The position numbers and the translations under genes are program-made. Below the pieces are notes generated by a model that made no database searches, was not told the DNA's origin, and saw only the letters and a program-made list of their open reading frames with translations. 59,798 nt of DNA from Clostridia bacterium. GTDB lineage: Bacteria > Bacillota > Clostridia > Christensenellales > Aristaeellaceae. How positions within the stretch are numbered: the first letter of the stretch is position 1; each line of letters starts with the position of its first letter. Of the stretch, positions 26,150-35,849 are shown one piece after another. The stretch is taken from NCBI GenBank assembly GCA_017460395.1, contig JAFUBA010000140.1, positions 1 to 59,798 of the forward strand, written 5' to 3'.

Positions 26150-29100
26150 TCATGCTTCCCGGGCTTCCGTGTCTGTGATCCCTGGCGCATCCGTGTCATC
26201 CTGGTGTTCCTTTGATCCGGCGTCCAGATGTCTCGTGCGCATCTCAGTTTTCCATGCATCGCTTTTCCGTGCATAGGGACTGAGATTGATGGTGAGCTGT
26301 CTGATATACTCCCGATCCGAAATCTCGCTTCTCAAAAAATAGTCTACAAGCTCTTCCTGTCTTGCCTGTCCCATCGTCAGCCTGTATACGGACAGCACTT
26401 TCATGAGCCGCTCATAATTGCTCCCGTCCCGGCTGAGCGGGAACATGGGCACAATACGTTCAATCTTGACCTTCTGGTCTTTCCCGAGGCACCAGTACGG
26501 CACAAGGTCTGACTGCTCCGGGGTCCGGATTTCCCTTTCCGCCATTTCAAACAGTTCCTGCCAGACATCATCATGAAACTCTCGGTCCCCGAAACGCTCT
26601 GCCAGATCCTGTCGTATCGCAAGGCACTTGTAGCGGTTGATTCTCCCTTCCCGCTGTTCAATGTCAATCGGATTGCCTGGAAGGTTCCAGTGCATGATTT
26701 TCCTGCAGTATACGTGGAAATCCAGCCCTTCCTGTCCGATGGATGTCGTGCCCAGCACGAAAGGCCACAGGGGACTGTTGAAGGCATTTCGTATGTTTTC
26801 CTTGCGGTCTGCGCGCTCATCCTCGTTTTTCGCTGTGCCGGAAAACGCCACGGCGTAGTGCGTCCGCATGGAGATCTTCTGATCATCCTCTCCGCACATT
26901 CTTTTCTGAAATACCGGGAAGGAGTCAATCTGATAGCTGGCCGTGTGAATCCTGAGGGCGCTCAGCATCTGTCTGTGGATCCTCTCATTCTCCTCCTCAG
27001 TCCCGCTGAACCCCTTTCCGCCAGACATCATGTGAATGTATTCGTCCAGCATTGCGCCGAAACCGCCGTCACAGCAGTATCGGAGCACATTCCTCCAGTG
27101 GCCGTCGCCTGCAAAGTCCTCCTCGCCCCCATAGGCGAGGATCACGGCAGCAGTTGCCTCCGTGCCGTTGAAGCGTCTGATCAATTGCCTCGCAAGCGCG
27201 GTTGCCCGCCTGCCGCTTCCGCCGTTTGAGCGGTATGCGCATACGGCAAACGAGCCGATCGTCATGTCAGCAAGAACATTTGAAAGGTCATCCGGCACAG
27301 CCCCAAGTTCTGCTTCTGCATTCTCCAGCAAAATCTTCAGCCTGTCCAGATGGGTGCTGAAGCCCCTCGTTTCCGCCGTCTCCTTCGCGTCGTCCTCGCC
27401 CGCATACTTCCAGATATCTCCGATCCATGCGCTGACATACTCGGCACCGTCCAGCAGCATCGGCGCCATGTAGTACCATCTTCTGTCCGTTCTTCTGTCT
27501 GTGGCCGCCCCTCGCTGCTGATACCTTTCCAGGATCGGACTGAGCTTTCTGGCGATGGCGTGTACCAGTTCTTCCCGGATTTTGCGCAGAGTGTATCCTC
27601 TGCTGAAAAAGTACAGCGGGCTGTAAATCTCCGAGAGTACCCTGGAGGGGTAGATCAAGCAGAACAGGTACATGCCCTGCGCTTCGCCGTTTGAGACTCT
27701 GAAAGTGAGCCTCTCTGCAGGATACCGCACCTTCGCATCCTCAAAATACCCGTTGTGCTCCGATTTGATGTTTTCATTCCGGGCCAGCACGCCCACCGTT
27801 CTTCTCTCTTCCTCATATGAAATCATGGTCCCGATCATGCGGGGCACCATCGCCCAGGAGGAGAAGACAAGGATCTTGGAAAAGCCCCGGCTGTCTTTGT
27901 ACACGCCCTCGAGCGGATAATAGGGCCTGGACGGGGGCACCCACAGGTAGAGTTCCGAACGGTTCCGGAAGATCTGCCGCTTCAGTTCGTCCAGTCGTGC
28001 ACTGTTGGAGGGAATTTTCCCGTAGTGCTCCATCCATTCCCTGTCGATCCACAGGTAGTCGCTCTGCAGTTTGTGTGCCATCTCCGGGCGCTTCCGGATG
28101 ATTTCCTCCACATGTGTCTTGACCTTATAGTTGTCCATGAAGGACATGAGATAGGGCGAGCTCTTGGCATAATCCACCAGGATAGAACGGCCGCTTTCGA
28201 TCTCACGGAGCACCCTGTCCATCTCAACATATGTGAGAATATCCCCGGGGGATATGCGAAGATGGCTGTGCACACTGCTGTCATCGAGATAATCGCCCGT
28301 ATCCATGACCGAGATGCGCTCCGTGCGGGACATGACCGAATACATCTCATCTTCGGCTGCCTGCTTGAGTCTGAGCACAGCCGTATCGCCCTGCGTTGCC
28401 TCGTGCAAAGCATGGGAGTAGTCTGACCATACCTTTGTAAACCGGTCCATGCTGTCCCCGCCGTGCAGCAGGAAATCCATGACCTTTTTCAGTTCCTCCC
28501 AGGCGTCGAGTCCATCCTGCTCTTCCTCGATCTCCTCCGCGGTTGAGTACAGCCTGTAGGGCGTGGCAGAGAGCAGCAGGACCTTCAGATCCTTTGTTTC
28601 AAAGAACTTCTTTGCAATGAGCCCGCTCTCCGTCTCCTGGACCTGTGGGTCAATGAGGTTCTGAAAGCGCTGGAATTCGTCCATGATCACAAGGTCCGGA
28701 TGCAGCATCTCGATGCTCACCTCGGCGAACATCTGCCGCAATCTACTGATCAGAACCATGTCCGGCCGCAACGTCGTTTCTGCCCGCCGGTATGCATCCA
28801 GATGCTGACAGAGAGCCTCGATATTGGAGGTATACGAGCTGTTCTTCTTCATCTCTTCGAGGATGTTTGCAGGATACCCAGTCCCGGAAGATTCAAGCTT
28901 TTGCACCTCGCGCTCAAAGTCAGCCACTCTCTGGTCCCATTCCATGACCTTCCACGAGAGATAGAGGCTCAGATCCGAAAGATACGGTTGAAGCTCGGGA
29001 ATTCTGCTCAGGATCACGTAGATCAGGGCCCGCTCCGATTGTGTCCCTTGGCGGGCCGTGATATTGAAGGATGTGCCGGGTGTGAGGGAAATCAGCTGAA

Positions 29101-29482
29101 AAAACCTGTTCTTCTGTTTGTCCATTTGCTCCTGCTGCGCAATCCTGAGGTGCTGCATGGATAGTCTGGAGCTTCCGACGACACCCGACTCCGTGTCCGT
29201 GACGCCGAGCTTTCGCATGTTCTGGTTCGCGATCACCTGGTTGGAGCAGATATAGACGATCTTGAACAGATCGTCGCCTGTCTCGTGCTGCATCACAGCA
29301 CATTTCGCGATGGCACCTTTGGCAATCAGGGTCTTTCCCAGGCCAACCTCGTCTGCCACAAGGACACGGTGCTGCCCGCTTCGAAAGAGCGCATCGATCC
29401 TGTCGACCGTGGCCCGCTGAAAATCCTTGAGCTCGTCCATCTTCTCCTGAGCGTTTTTCTTCAGCTCTGTCAGTTCCATCAT
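26150..29482 (-). CDS. SNF2-type helicase/ATPase of a PLD-DUF6361 defence operon
   Basis: The protein is about 1110 aa; ATG 29482 or 29479 or GTG 29485 could each be the start, and all overlap the stop of the upstream gene. The motor has Walker A ADEVGLGKT (44-52), motif II DEFQ (269-272), SATPYRL (306-312) and a C-terminal lobe with TTSIGQEGLDFHVYCRKIMHWNLPGNPID followed by QREGRINR. DEFQ in place of DEAH is a family variant. A large insert (about 400-850) without clear homology lies between the lobes. Such helicases translocate on double-stranded DNA. With the PLD protein it resembles drmD/drmC of class 1 DISARM, but drmA and drmB are absent. Confidence 0.88.
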   Translation of the reverse strand: MMELTELKKNAQEKMDELKDFQRATVDRIDALFRSGQHRVLVADEVGLGKTLIAKGAIAKCAVMQHETGDDLFKIVYICSNQVIANQNMRKLGVTDTESGVVGSSRLSMQHLRIAQQEQMDKQKNRFFQLISLTPGTSFNITARQGTQSERALIYVILSRIPELQPYLSDLSLYLSWKVMEWDQRVADFEREVQKLESSGTGYPANILEEMKKNSSYTSNIEALCQHLDAYRRAETTLRPDMVLISRLRQMFAEVSIEMLHPDLVIMDEFQRFQNLIDPQVQETESGLIAKKFFETKDLKVLLLSATPYRLYSTAEEIEEEQDGLDAWEELKKVMDFLLHGGDSMDRFTKVWSDYSHALHEATQGDTAVLRLKQAAEDEMYSVMSRTERISVMDTGDYLDDSSVHSHLRISPGDILTYVEMDRVLREIESGRSILVDYAKSSPYLMSFMDNYKVKTHVEEIIRKRPEMAHKLQSDYLWIDREWMEHYGKIPSNSARLDELKRQIFRNRSELYLWVPPSRPYYPLEGVYKDSRGFSKILVFSSWAMVPRMIGTMISYEEERRTVGVLARNENIKSEHNGYFEDAKVRYPAERLTFRVSNGEAQGMYLFCLIYPSRVLSEIYSPLYFFSRGYTLRKIREELVHAIARKLSPILERYQQRGAATDRRTDRRWYYMAPMLLDGAEYVSAWIGDIWKYAGEDDAKETAETRGFSTHLDRLKILLENAEAELGAVPDDLSNVLADMTIGSFAVCAYRSNGGSGRRATALARQLIRRFNGTEATAAVILAYGGEEDFAGDGHWRNVLRYCCDGGFGAMLDEYIHMMSGGKGFSGTEEENERIHRQMLSALRIHTASYQIDSFPVFQKRMCGEDDQKISMRTHYAVAFSGTAKNEDERADRKENIRNAFNSPLWPFVLGTTSIGQEGLDFHVYCRKIMHWNLPGNPIDIEQREGRINRYKCLAIRQDLAERFGDREFHDDVWQELFEMAEREIRTPEQSDLVPYWCLGKDQKVKIERIVPMFPLSRDGSNYERLMKVLSVYRLTMGQARQEELVDYFLRSEISDREYIRQLTINLSPYARKSDAWKTEMRTRHLDAGSKEHQDDTDAPGITDTEAREA

Positions 29483-31350
29483 CACACCTGCTTTATGCCG
29501 AGTGTTCGGAGAAAGACATCATACATTTCCCGAAACTCACCCGGCACGATGTCTTCCTTCTCAATCGCGTCCGTGACTGCCTGAATATCCATCAGCTTGA
29601 GAGGATCAATCGCGGATATCCTGAGCATCTTTTCATAGATGGCAGGCAGACGGCTCCTCGCATTCCATGTACTGGAGCTTCCGCCTGCCTTTCCGCTTTC
29701 CAGAAATGCCTGCACGTAATCATCGCCGAGAATGAAGGCCACATAGTCGATAAACTCACCCCGGTTGCTGATGATGTCCCGGATGATCTCCGCGTCCCGC
29801 TCCTCGGGGATCCCGGATGTCGGAATCATGATGACACGCTGCAGCGTGCAGTCCTCCATCGTGGCGGAAACGGTATAGAATTCCGACACCTCCAGCAGCT
29901 TCAGACCCTGAAACGCCATCTCCTCACAGAGTTCGCATGCCCTGTTCTCTCCGCTTCGAAACGGGCTCACCGTGACCTTCCCGTCAGGCGCCTCGGAGAG
30001 TGCCGCGTGCACATGGATGTCATATGTTTCGCCGCGGCAGGTGATCTCTGCAGACATGTTTATCCTGCACACACGCTTTATCAGCTCCTGCACCCTGTCC
30101 TGCAGGGACTTCTCATCCGCCTTCTCTTCATTCCCAGGTTCTACCTGTTCAAACGGGTTTTTTCGCCCATCCGGGTCATCCCCCATAAGGTCTGAAAGAA
30201 ACTTCTTCCCGTTGAGCTTTCCTTTCGTTGTGCGAAGGAGCAGCATCATTTCGACGTTGTAGTTTGTCGCGGCGTAGGTGGCGTTCATGGATCCCAGGAA
30301 CAGATCGGTCCTGGTTCCCTTTCTTCTGAGGTAGATCTTTGCATGAATGTCCTGCGAGCCGTATGCCTGTTCATTTGGCTCAGTCTGTTCGGTTTCTTCT
30401 TCCTGTTCGGTCCGGTCCTCTTCCCCTTCCGACAGCGCGCTTTCCCCGTCGATGACGTGATCCTTCATGACGTACACGTCAAAGTTCGACGCCTGGCCGC
30501 CGGCCAGCTTGGAAAGTTCCGACCGACGGGTAATCAGGGTCCGGATGGCATCCTCCGGTGCCCTGCCCGGATGATTCAGTCCCTCGATCACGCTGCCCGT
30601 CAAAAAGGGGGACACCACCACGAGTTCATTGTAATACTGCTTCAGCAGCAGTCGGACAGGCTCTTCGTGCTGCTGTTTCCCAATGCCGAGGGGAATGATC
30701 CTGCCCTCATGAAAGGGATGAGGCAGCCGGAACCTGACCTGCCTGACGACTTCTGCCATATAGGTCAGATCGCGCTCCTGGTGCGCATAGCCCGAAAGAT
30801 CCGGGTTCAGAAGTTCCCGAAGGTAGAAAAGAAAATCCGAGAGGGGCTCTGCATCTATCCCTTCTTCTACAGCCGTATCACCATTCAGACAGCAGGCCAC
30901 ATCCCAGCTGTGGTCAAAGGTCATGTTCCGGCTGAGCACGATGAACCGATACTGTTTGTGACCGTCGTCGTTCCCGTATTCCAGCGCCCATGTCTTCGCA
31001 TGAAAAGCCGGATCCTTCTGGGTGTCCGGATCCATGGGCACACAGACCGGCACCACCATTTTTTCGAGCGTCAAAAACAGAGGTGGCTTCTTCTCCGGCA
31101 CTTTGATCTGCCCCGCCTCGCAGAAGATTACAATCCTGTCGGAGATTTTCTGGATGCCGCTGAGCATGCCGATTTTATCCTGCAGGAGCCTGCTGTCCGT
31201 GTCCTCCTTCAGCCCCAGCGAGATGGCAGCAGCCGTCAGCGTCTCAAGGTCCAATGAATACGTTGTCCCAATGGCATGTTCCAGTCTGTACCCGTCCGGC
31301 GGTCTGAGTGTATCGCCGTAATTGATTCTGTCACTGGCCGGTTTTAGCAT
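29482..31350 (-). CDS. Phospholipase-D-like nuclease domain protein
   Basis: This 622-aa protein starts at ATG 31350, 6 nt after GGAGG; the open frame continues upstream to 31437 inside the preceding gene. Two HxK motifs are visible, AFHAKTWALEYG in the N-terminal third and IHAKIYLRRKGTRTDLFLGSMNAT in the middle. The latter is a complete HxK(x)4D(x)6GSxN signature of the PLD superfamily. PLD-fold proteins in defence systems act as nucleases. The C-terminal third is unassigned. It overlaps both neighbours (20 nt upstream, 4 nt downstream), which shows one translationally coupled operon. Confidence 0.85.
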   Translation of the reverse strand: MLKPASDRINYGDTLRPPDGYRLEHAIGTTYSLDLETLTAAAISLGLKEDTDSRLLQDKIGMLSGIQKISDRIVIFCEAGQIKVPEKKPPLFLTLEKMVVPVCVPMDPDTQKDPAFHAKTWALEYGNDDGHKQYRFIVLSRNMTFDHSWDVACCLNGDTAVEEGIDAEPLSDFLFYLRELLNPDLSGYAHQERDLTYMAEVVRQVRFRLPHPFHEGRIIPLGIGKQQHEEPVRLLLKQYYNELVVVSPFLTGSVIEGLNHPGRAPEDAIRTLITRRSELSKLAGGQASNFDVYVMKDHVIDGESALSEGEEDRTEQEEETEQTEPNEQAYGSQDIHAKIYLRRKGTRTDLFLGSMNATYAATNYNVEMMLLLRTTKGKLNGKKFLSDLMGDDPDGRKNPFEQVEPGNEEKADEKSLQDRVQELIKRVCRINMSAEITCRGETYDIHVHAALSEAPDGKVTVSPFRSGENRACELCEEMAFQGLKLLEVSEFYTVSATMEDCTLQRVIMIPTSGIPEERDAEIIRDIISNRGEFIDYVAFILGDDYVQAFLESGKAGGSSSTWNARSRLPAIYEKMLRISAIDPLKLMDIQAVTDAIEKEDIVPGEFREMYDVFLRTLGIKQV

Positions 31351-32542
31351 GTGCTGCCTCCGCATTCCGAATATCCCGGATGATCCTCCTGGCTGCGGCA
31401 AATCTGTAGTCCAGTCTGTCGATGCCGATCCAGTCAAGCTCTGAGAACTCTCCCACCCGGTTGGTCTTGGCCCTCTTCGGCGTCTTGATGGCGCATTCGC
31501 GCTTTCGGATCAGCTGATCCACCGTCTCGATATCGCCTGCCCTCACGGCAGACTGTACCTGCCGGAGAAAGGTTTTCAGATCGCTCCGGCGAATGTGCAG
31601 GCTGGAGAAGACTGCAGCCAGGTCTACGCTGCTGAGGTGCTGGAGATTCCCTTTGTACCTCGTCCAGTTTTCCTCCGCCCGCGCATTCTTCCCATCTGAG
31701 ACGATGAGATTATACCTGGTGGTGAGGATGGACAGGAGATCATTGAAGTCGCAGGCAAGTTTCATCATGGATTTGAGGTGTTCGTCCGCCCTGTCCCCGA
31801 TACCTTCCCTGAGCGCGGCGAAGTTGTCGTACCCATCCGGATCGATGTCATGTTCCAGGAGAAAGGCAAAGAGGCTGTCCCGCTGCGCGGTGATGATCTT
31901 TGTCTTCAGAACATCTGCCTCCTGAGGCAGAAGATCAATGGTCAGGCTCTCTCTCCATCCTTTATGATAGAGATTCTCGAGGTTCCAGAACCGGACGGAA
32001 GCAAGATCGCCCGCGTCCCGGTCATCCGGTTCCTGTTGTTCTCTGTCCCGGCTGTCCCTTTCCTCATTCCTGGCCTTTCTCTGTTCCTTCAGAAGAAGAG
32101 ACTGAGCCACATATTCCCTGATCGTCAGATCTTCCGTGAAAAGGCCGAGCCGTTTGATGCCGTTCCAGTAGATATTGGCAGGTGTCCTCTTGACCCATCC
32201 ATTTGTGTCACGGCTCCCAATGACACCTTCGGTATCCGGTGATCTTTTCAACAGGATGTCCCTGCAGCGTCGTTCTTTCTCGTCGATCCAGTCCAGCGTC
32301 TTTCTGACGCCCGAGTTTTCCTTCACGCTGACTGCCTCCATCAGGATATAGGGAACGATGAAGAAATACTTGGCCCGCGTCTGAACGGTGGAAGTACCTG
32401 GGAAAAAGCAGTCTGAAAAGCCGTCCCGGATCGGGCCGATGCCCAGTTCGTCCACGGCCTGCGGCTCGTCCAGAGAGTGGATGACGCCCAGGACCTTGTT
32501 CCGCTCATCCCCTGAAAAGTCGATCCAGCCAAGCATATCCAT
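31331..32542 (-). CDS. DUF6361 family protein
   Basis: This 403-aa protein has its start at ATG 32542, 9 nt after AAGGAGG; the frame to 32674 runs into an mcrC relic and is rejected. It opens MDMLGWIDFSGDERNKVLGVIHSL and contains DELGIGPIRDGFSDCFFPGTSTVQTRAKYFFIVPYI, the diagnostic N-terminal block of DUF6361. No function is established for the family. Genes of this family are often found with PLD and helicase genes in Bacillota. It is the first gene of the four-gene operon here and may recognise the target. Confidence 0.85.
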   Translation of the reverse strand: MDMLGWIDFSGDERNKVLGVIHSLDEPQAVDELGIGPIRDGFSDCFFPGTSTVQTRAKYFFIVPYILMEAVSVKENSGVRKTLDWIDEKERRCRDILLKRSPDTEGVIGSRDTNGWVKRTPANIYWNGIKRLGLFTEDLTIREYVAQSLLLKEQRKARNEERDSRDREQQEPDDRDAGDLASVRFWNLENLYHKGWRESLTIDLLPQEADVLKTKIITAQRDSLFAFLLEHDIDPDGYDNFAALREGIGDRADEHLKSMMKLACDFNDLLSILTTRYNLIVSDGKNARAEENWTRYKGNLQHLSSVDLAAVFSSLHIRRSDLKTFLRQVQSAVRAGDIETVDQLIRKRECAIKTPKRAKTNRVGEFSELDWIGIDRLDYRFAAARRIIRDIRNAEAAHAKTGQ

Positions 32543-32606
32543 CTTTCTCTGCCTCCTTCCTCCAGGAAAATCTCCTGCACATGATGTCCGCCTGATCCCT
32601 TCAGCT

Positions 32607-32907
32607 TTATCCGATTCTTTCAGCCCCGAGGTATTCTCCTGCGATGTCATCCAGCTGTGCCCGGATGCTGTCAAAGTCCCCGTCCAGATTCAGTGTCCTG
32701 GCCGCGATTCTGTTACCGGACATCCTGTATTCAAATTCCGGTATCTCATCCTCATCCGTCCAGGCATAGAGGAGCATCCCGGAGACCTCGTGTGGCATCC
32801 CCCTGCAGCTCCGCTTCCCTGTTCTTCACGCAGGTGAAGATCTGGTACAGGTGCTCTGAGCGGACCGTGCGCCTTGCATATGCCAGCACGTTTCTCTGGA
32901 GCCTTCT
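32607..32907 (-). pseudogene. Relic of mcrC (C-terminal fragment with frameshift)
   Basis: On the minus strand one frame reads QRNVLAYARRTVRSEHLYQI and then FTCVKNREAELQ. After a run of five G (32799-32803 on the plus strand as C5) the sense continues one frame over as MPHEVSGMLLYAWTDEDEIPEF and ends in DFDSIRAQLDDIAGEYLG. These are the closing 100 residues of McrC, the partner of the McrB GTPase in methylation-dependent restriction. The other three quarters of mcrC and all of mcrB are absent. The upstream break coincides with the end of the ATPase gene at 32916, so that gene probably replaced them. Confidence 0.8.
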
Positions 32908-32915
32908 TCAGGCCT

Positions 32916-34148
32916 TCACTTCGCATCCTCCCGCAGTTGAAACTCCAGCTTCAGTCTCCGATACTGTATGGCGATATCACCGGAGAGAAAGGCCGGCATG
33001 TGATCCAGATCCTGCTCGAGACTCATGATTTCATCGTATTCATCGTCTGTCAGAGATGTCTTTGCCACCAGCGCCTCATAGCGCTCATATTTCCTTCGCA
33101 GTGCTCTGGAAAATGTATCTGCATGAAAATATCCTTCGACAGCCCCTTCATAGGTCACATCAGACAGGCCATCCGGGATTGTGATCTTCCGTCCCAGGTC
33201 ATAGATCACTGCATGCTTGAGGCTTGTGACCACAAAGGGCGAATGAGTTGTCACGATAAACTGAAGATTCGGAAACAGCTCAGCCAAAGCGGGCAGTACG
33301 CTTCTTTGCACCTCAAGATGCAGATGCGCTTCAAGCTCGTCGATCAGGACGATCCCTTCTGCGGAGCTGTTGAACGTCCGGTCTTCCTGCAGCCAGAGTG
33401 GATCCACCCGCATAAGCAGATCCGCCAGGATCCATATGACCGATGAATACCCACCCGACAGCTCATGGAACCCGAAGGACTGGTCCCCGTTTCGGGTGAT
33501 ATAGAACATGGAGACGGCAGCGTCATAGCAGAGACGGATACCGGGATCGGCCATCAGGTGCTGCATTGCGGTCTCAAGCCGTGCAAACCAGTCCCGGATC
33601 GCCTCCATTCTGCGATGATTGTCCGCTGCCTGTGCAATTGTTTCCTGCATTTTCATATCCGAGAGATACTGCAGGAAGTCTGCCGCCGGCTGGTCTTTGA
33701 TCCCGTACATGGCCCTCGGAATGACTTTCTCCCCGGCGGATGCCACGGAAAACTGAGCCTGTCTGTCCGCCGGGAAATATGCCATGATGAACTTGCCTTC
33801 AGCTATGCAGTGAAGCAGATCGGTGTCCCCGCTGAAATTCAGGATGATTCCGTCTGGAAGCTGAGTATCCGGATCGATGACCAGATCGGGAGTCCCCTGT
33901 GGTGCCCGCTCTGCCCTTCCTGCTCCTGGAAAGGCCGCCTGAGCGTTCACGTCATCGTATCTTTCTTCAGCTGCCAGGTCCCCGAGTGCGCTCAGATACT
34001 GCCTGATGGCCTGAAACAAGGTGGTTTTTCCTGTACCGTTCTGACCCGTGAGGATCAGGTGTTTTCTCATGTCCTGGCCAAGCTCGATATCGGCGCTTTC
34101 AACATGGTGCAGACCGTCAATATGGATGCCCGTAATGTAGTGTTCCAT
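32916..34148 (-). CDS. AAA/ABC-type ATPase (AAA_21-like) of the defence island
   Basis: This protein of 410 aa starts at ATG 34148 (MEHYITGIHIDGLHHVES); the frame to 34388 is not supported and overlaps another gene. It has Walker A TGQNGTGKTT (34-43), an ABC-like signature HELSGGYSSVIWI, Walker B EGIVLIDELEAHLHLEVQ and the switch His in IVTTHSPFVV. This is the OLD/Septu-type ATPase core without a Toprim or HNH domain of its own. A coiled region (YERYEALVAKTSLTDDEYDEIMSLEQDLDHM) ends the protein. It now abuts the mcrC relic. It may be an orphan defence ATPase, or it may work with a gene I cannot identify. Confidence 0.85.
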   Translation of the reverse strand: MEHYITGIHIDGLHHVESADIELGQDMRKHLILTGQNGTGKTTLFQAIRQYLSALGDLAAEERYDDVNAQAAFPGAGRAERAPQGTPDLVIDPDTQLPDGIILNFSGDTDLLHCIAEGKFIMAYFPADRQAQFSVASAGEKVIPRAMYGIKDQPAADFLQYLSDMKMQETIAQAADNHRRMEAIRDWFARLETAMQHLMADPGIRLCYDAAVSMFYITRNGDQSFGFHELSGGYSSVIWILADLLMRVDPLWLQEDRTFNSSAEGIVLIDELEAHLHLEVQRSVLPALAELFPNLQFIVTTHSPFVVTSLKHAVIYDLGRKITIPDGLSDVTYEGAVEGYFHADTFSRALRRKYERYEALVAKTSLTDDEYDEIMSLEQDLDHMPAFLSGDIAIQYRRLKLEFQLREDAK

Positions 34149-34225
34149 GTTCTCCGCCTCGCATCTTGCCATGCCCGTGCATGACAGCCTCACTGTGGCT
34201 ACCCATGAATCAAGCTCTGATATGC

Positions 34226-34546
34226 TCAATCCTGCTGATACACGGACAGAATCCGATTGTAGGCGATCATCAGGGCGATGGTGATAAAGACCACAACGAG
34301 CATCGTCAGAATGAAGGCCGGTGAATTCTGCTCCTGATAGAGAAATGGGATCCCCGACAGTTCGAACAGCGCAGCGTAGGAGAACCACAGGACCGCCACG
34401 GCGTGATTGTATCTCGTCACGTTCTTCACTTTCGGAGGCTCAGAGCCGGTGTAGAAGCCTGCAGGTTTCTTTGCGCGCCATGCACAGATTCCGAAAGCAA
34501 TGATCAGGAGCGCGACAGAACTCCATATGATAAAGCCAACCATCAT
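34226..34546 (-). CDS. Small membrane protein (DUF3784-like)
   Basis: The protein has 106 aa, and AGGGGGA lies ahead of ATG 34546. Three hydrophobic segments (about 3-22, 48-66, 75-97) flank the polar loop KKPAGFYTGSEPPKVKNVTRYNH. This loop and layout resemble the DUF3784 group of short membrane proteins common in gut Clostridia. It sits between two ATPase genes on the same strand, but its link to them is unclear. Confidence 0.7.
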   Translation of the reverse strand: MMVGFIIWSSVALLIIAFGICAWRAKKPAGFYTGSEPPKVKNVTRYNHAVAVLWFSYAALFELSGIPFLYQEQNSPAFILTMLVVVFITIALMIAYNRILSVYQQD

Positions 34547-34625
34547 GCCTGTATCCCCCTTTGCTCGATAGGATCATCATGTAGATCATTTGTCCCGGCA
34601 GGGAATTGTCGAGCCGTTCAGCAGG

Positions 34626-35699
34626 TTATCCCTCTCGCAACCCAAATACCTCATTCAACAGAGCATTGTCCGCATCCATGAGCGTGTTGAAAGGCAGATC
34701 TTCAAGACACGTGCCGGATGTACTGCCGACAGTCCTGACACGGATTGGATCCATAGAATCCAGCTGCACAGTACCGTCTTGATTCTCTTTCCAATACAGA
34801 TTGTGAAACAGCACATCTTCTACGCATCCTCTGCGGATTTCCAGGTATTTCGCCAGATTGTAGCTGTTGGTTGCAAGAAAGATCTGTACGCCCTGGTGCT
34901 GGATTTTCAGGAGCAGATCTGCCAGCATGGGATACAATTCCGGGTCCAGGTGCGTTTCCGGCAGATCCCACAGGAGGACGGACCCAGGTTCCAGAAGTCC
35001 ATTGCGGATCAGTTTCCAGATGAGTCCCAGTTTGCGACGTCCCTCCGCCTCCAAGGAAAAGTCGACCTTCCGTCCATCTTCCCTCAAGATGTAGAAGACA
35101 TCATCCTCCTGGATCACGGTGCCCTGAATGACGGTGCTGATTGTCTGAAGGATCTCGTCCTTCTCGTCGTTTACAGTCCTTGTTTCCGGAAGTGATGCAT
35201 TGACGATGATATCTATCTCGGTGCCGTCAAAGGGCATACCATACTTCTGGTTCATGGCCAGGAATCCCTTGGAATGGCATAGCATCTCTGTCACAGGGAT
35301 GTAAACAGAGGGAATCTTCTCATCATACTTTGCAGATGGGAAATAGGTTCCTCCCTGTTTCAGCGAGTACACCTTCTGACTGTCGTGAGATGTCACCCTG
35401 ACGAAGCTGTCATCATGCCCGATGCCGTAGCTTTTCAGGCTTTCCAGGCCTTTCAGCCGATCTGAAAAGTAGTACAACAGGCTCTTCATGTGTTCAGGTT
35501 CCGTGCCCTGCCCGTTCATCTGGGTTGCAGCATAGATCAGCTTGAGCAGGGATGTCTTGCCCATCCCGTTTCCCCCGATGAGCACATTGACGCCGTCACA
35601 GAAGTCGAGATGAAAACCATCTACCTCTCGATCTTGTCGATCAGCGCGCTGCCGCCGAAAGCATAGAACATTCACGATGTCGATTGACCGGAGAGACAT
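34626..35699 (-). CDS. AAA family ATPase paired with DUF4869
   Basis: This 357-aa protein starts at ATG 35699, 9 nt after AAGGTGG; upstream frame to 35822 is not used. Walker A is LIGGNGMGKTSLL (40-52). Walker B reads SVLLWDLPETHLDPELYP, with Leu where the catalytic Glu usually follows Asp, so hydrolysis may be weak or depend on the later Glu. The conserved IFLATNSYNLAKYLE takes the place of the H-motif (THS replaced by TNS). The protein resembles RM-associated AAA_15/AAA_21 ATPases. The gene lies 150 bp downstream of a DUF4869 gene on the same strand, a pairing that recurs in Bacillota. Confidence 0.8.
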   Translation of the reverse strand: MSLRSIDIVNVLCFRRQRADRQDREVDGFHLDFCDGVNVLIGGNGMGKTSLLKLIYAATQMNGQGTEPEHMKSLLYYFSDRLKGLESLKSYGIGHDDSFVRVTSHDSQKVYSLKQGGTYFPSAKYDEKIPSVYIPVTEMLCHSKGFLAMNQKYGMPFDGTEIDIIVNASLPETRTVNDEKDEILQTISTVIQGTVIQEDDVFYILREDGRKVDFSLEAEGRRKLGLIWKLIRNGLLEPGSVLLWDLPETHLDPELYPMLADLLLKIQHQGVQIFLATNSYNLAKYLEIRRGCVEDVLFHNLYWKENQDGTVQLDSMDPIRVRTVGSTSGTCLEDLPFNTLMDADNALLNEVFGLREG

Positions 35700-35849
35700 G
35701 TATCTCAGACCACCTTTGCATCCAAGCTCTTTCTGTGACTTTGTCTGCAGACGTAAACGCTGCCGTGTTATTGCTATTTTCAGCCCATTCAATGAACTCC
35801 CGCAGAATATATCATCCTGCACTACATGCGCTCGTTTCTGCCCATCGAT

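Noticed and set aside
25038-32542. Complete DISARM system
   Set aside because: SNF2 and PLD proteins are present, but no drmA or drmB (DUF1998) protein and no linked methylase in this operon.
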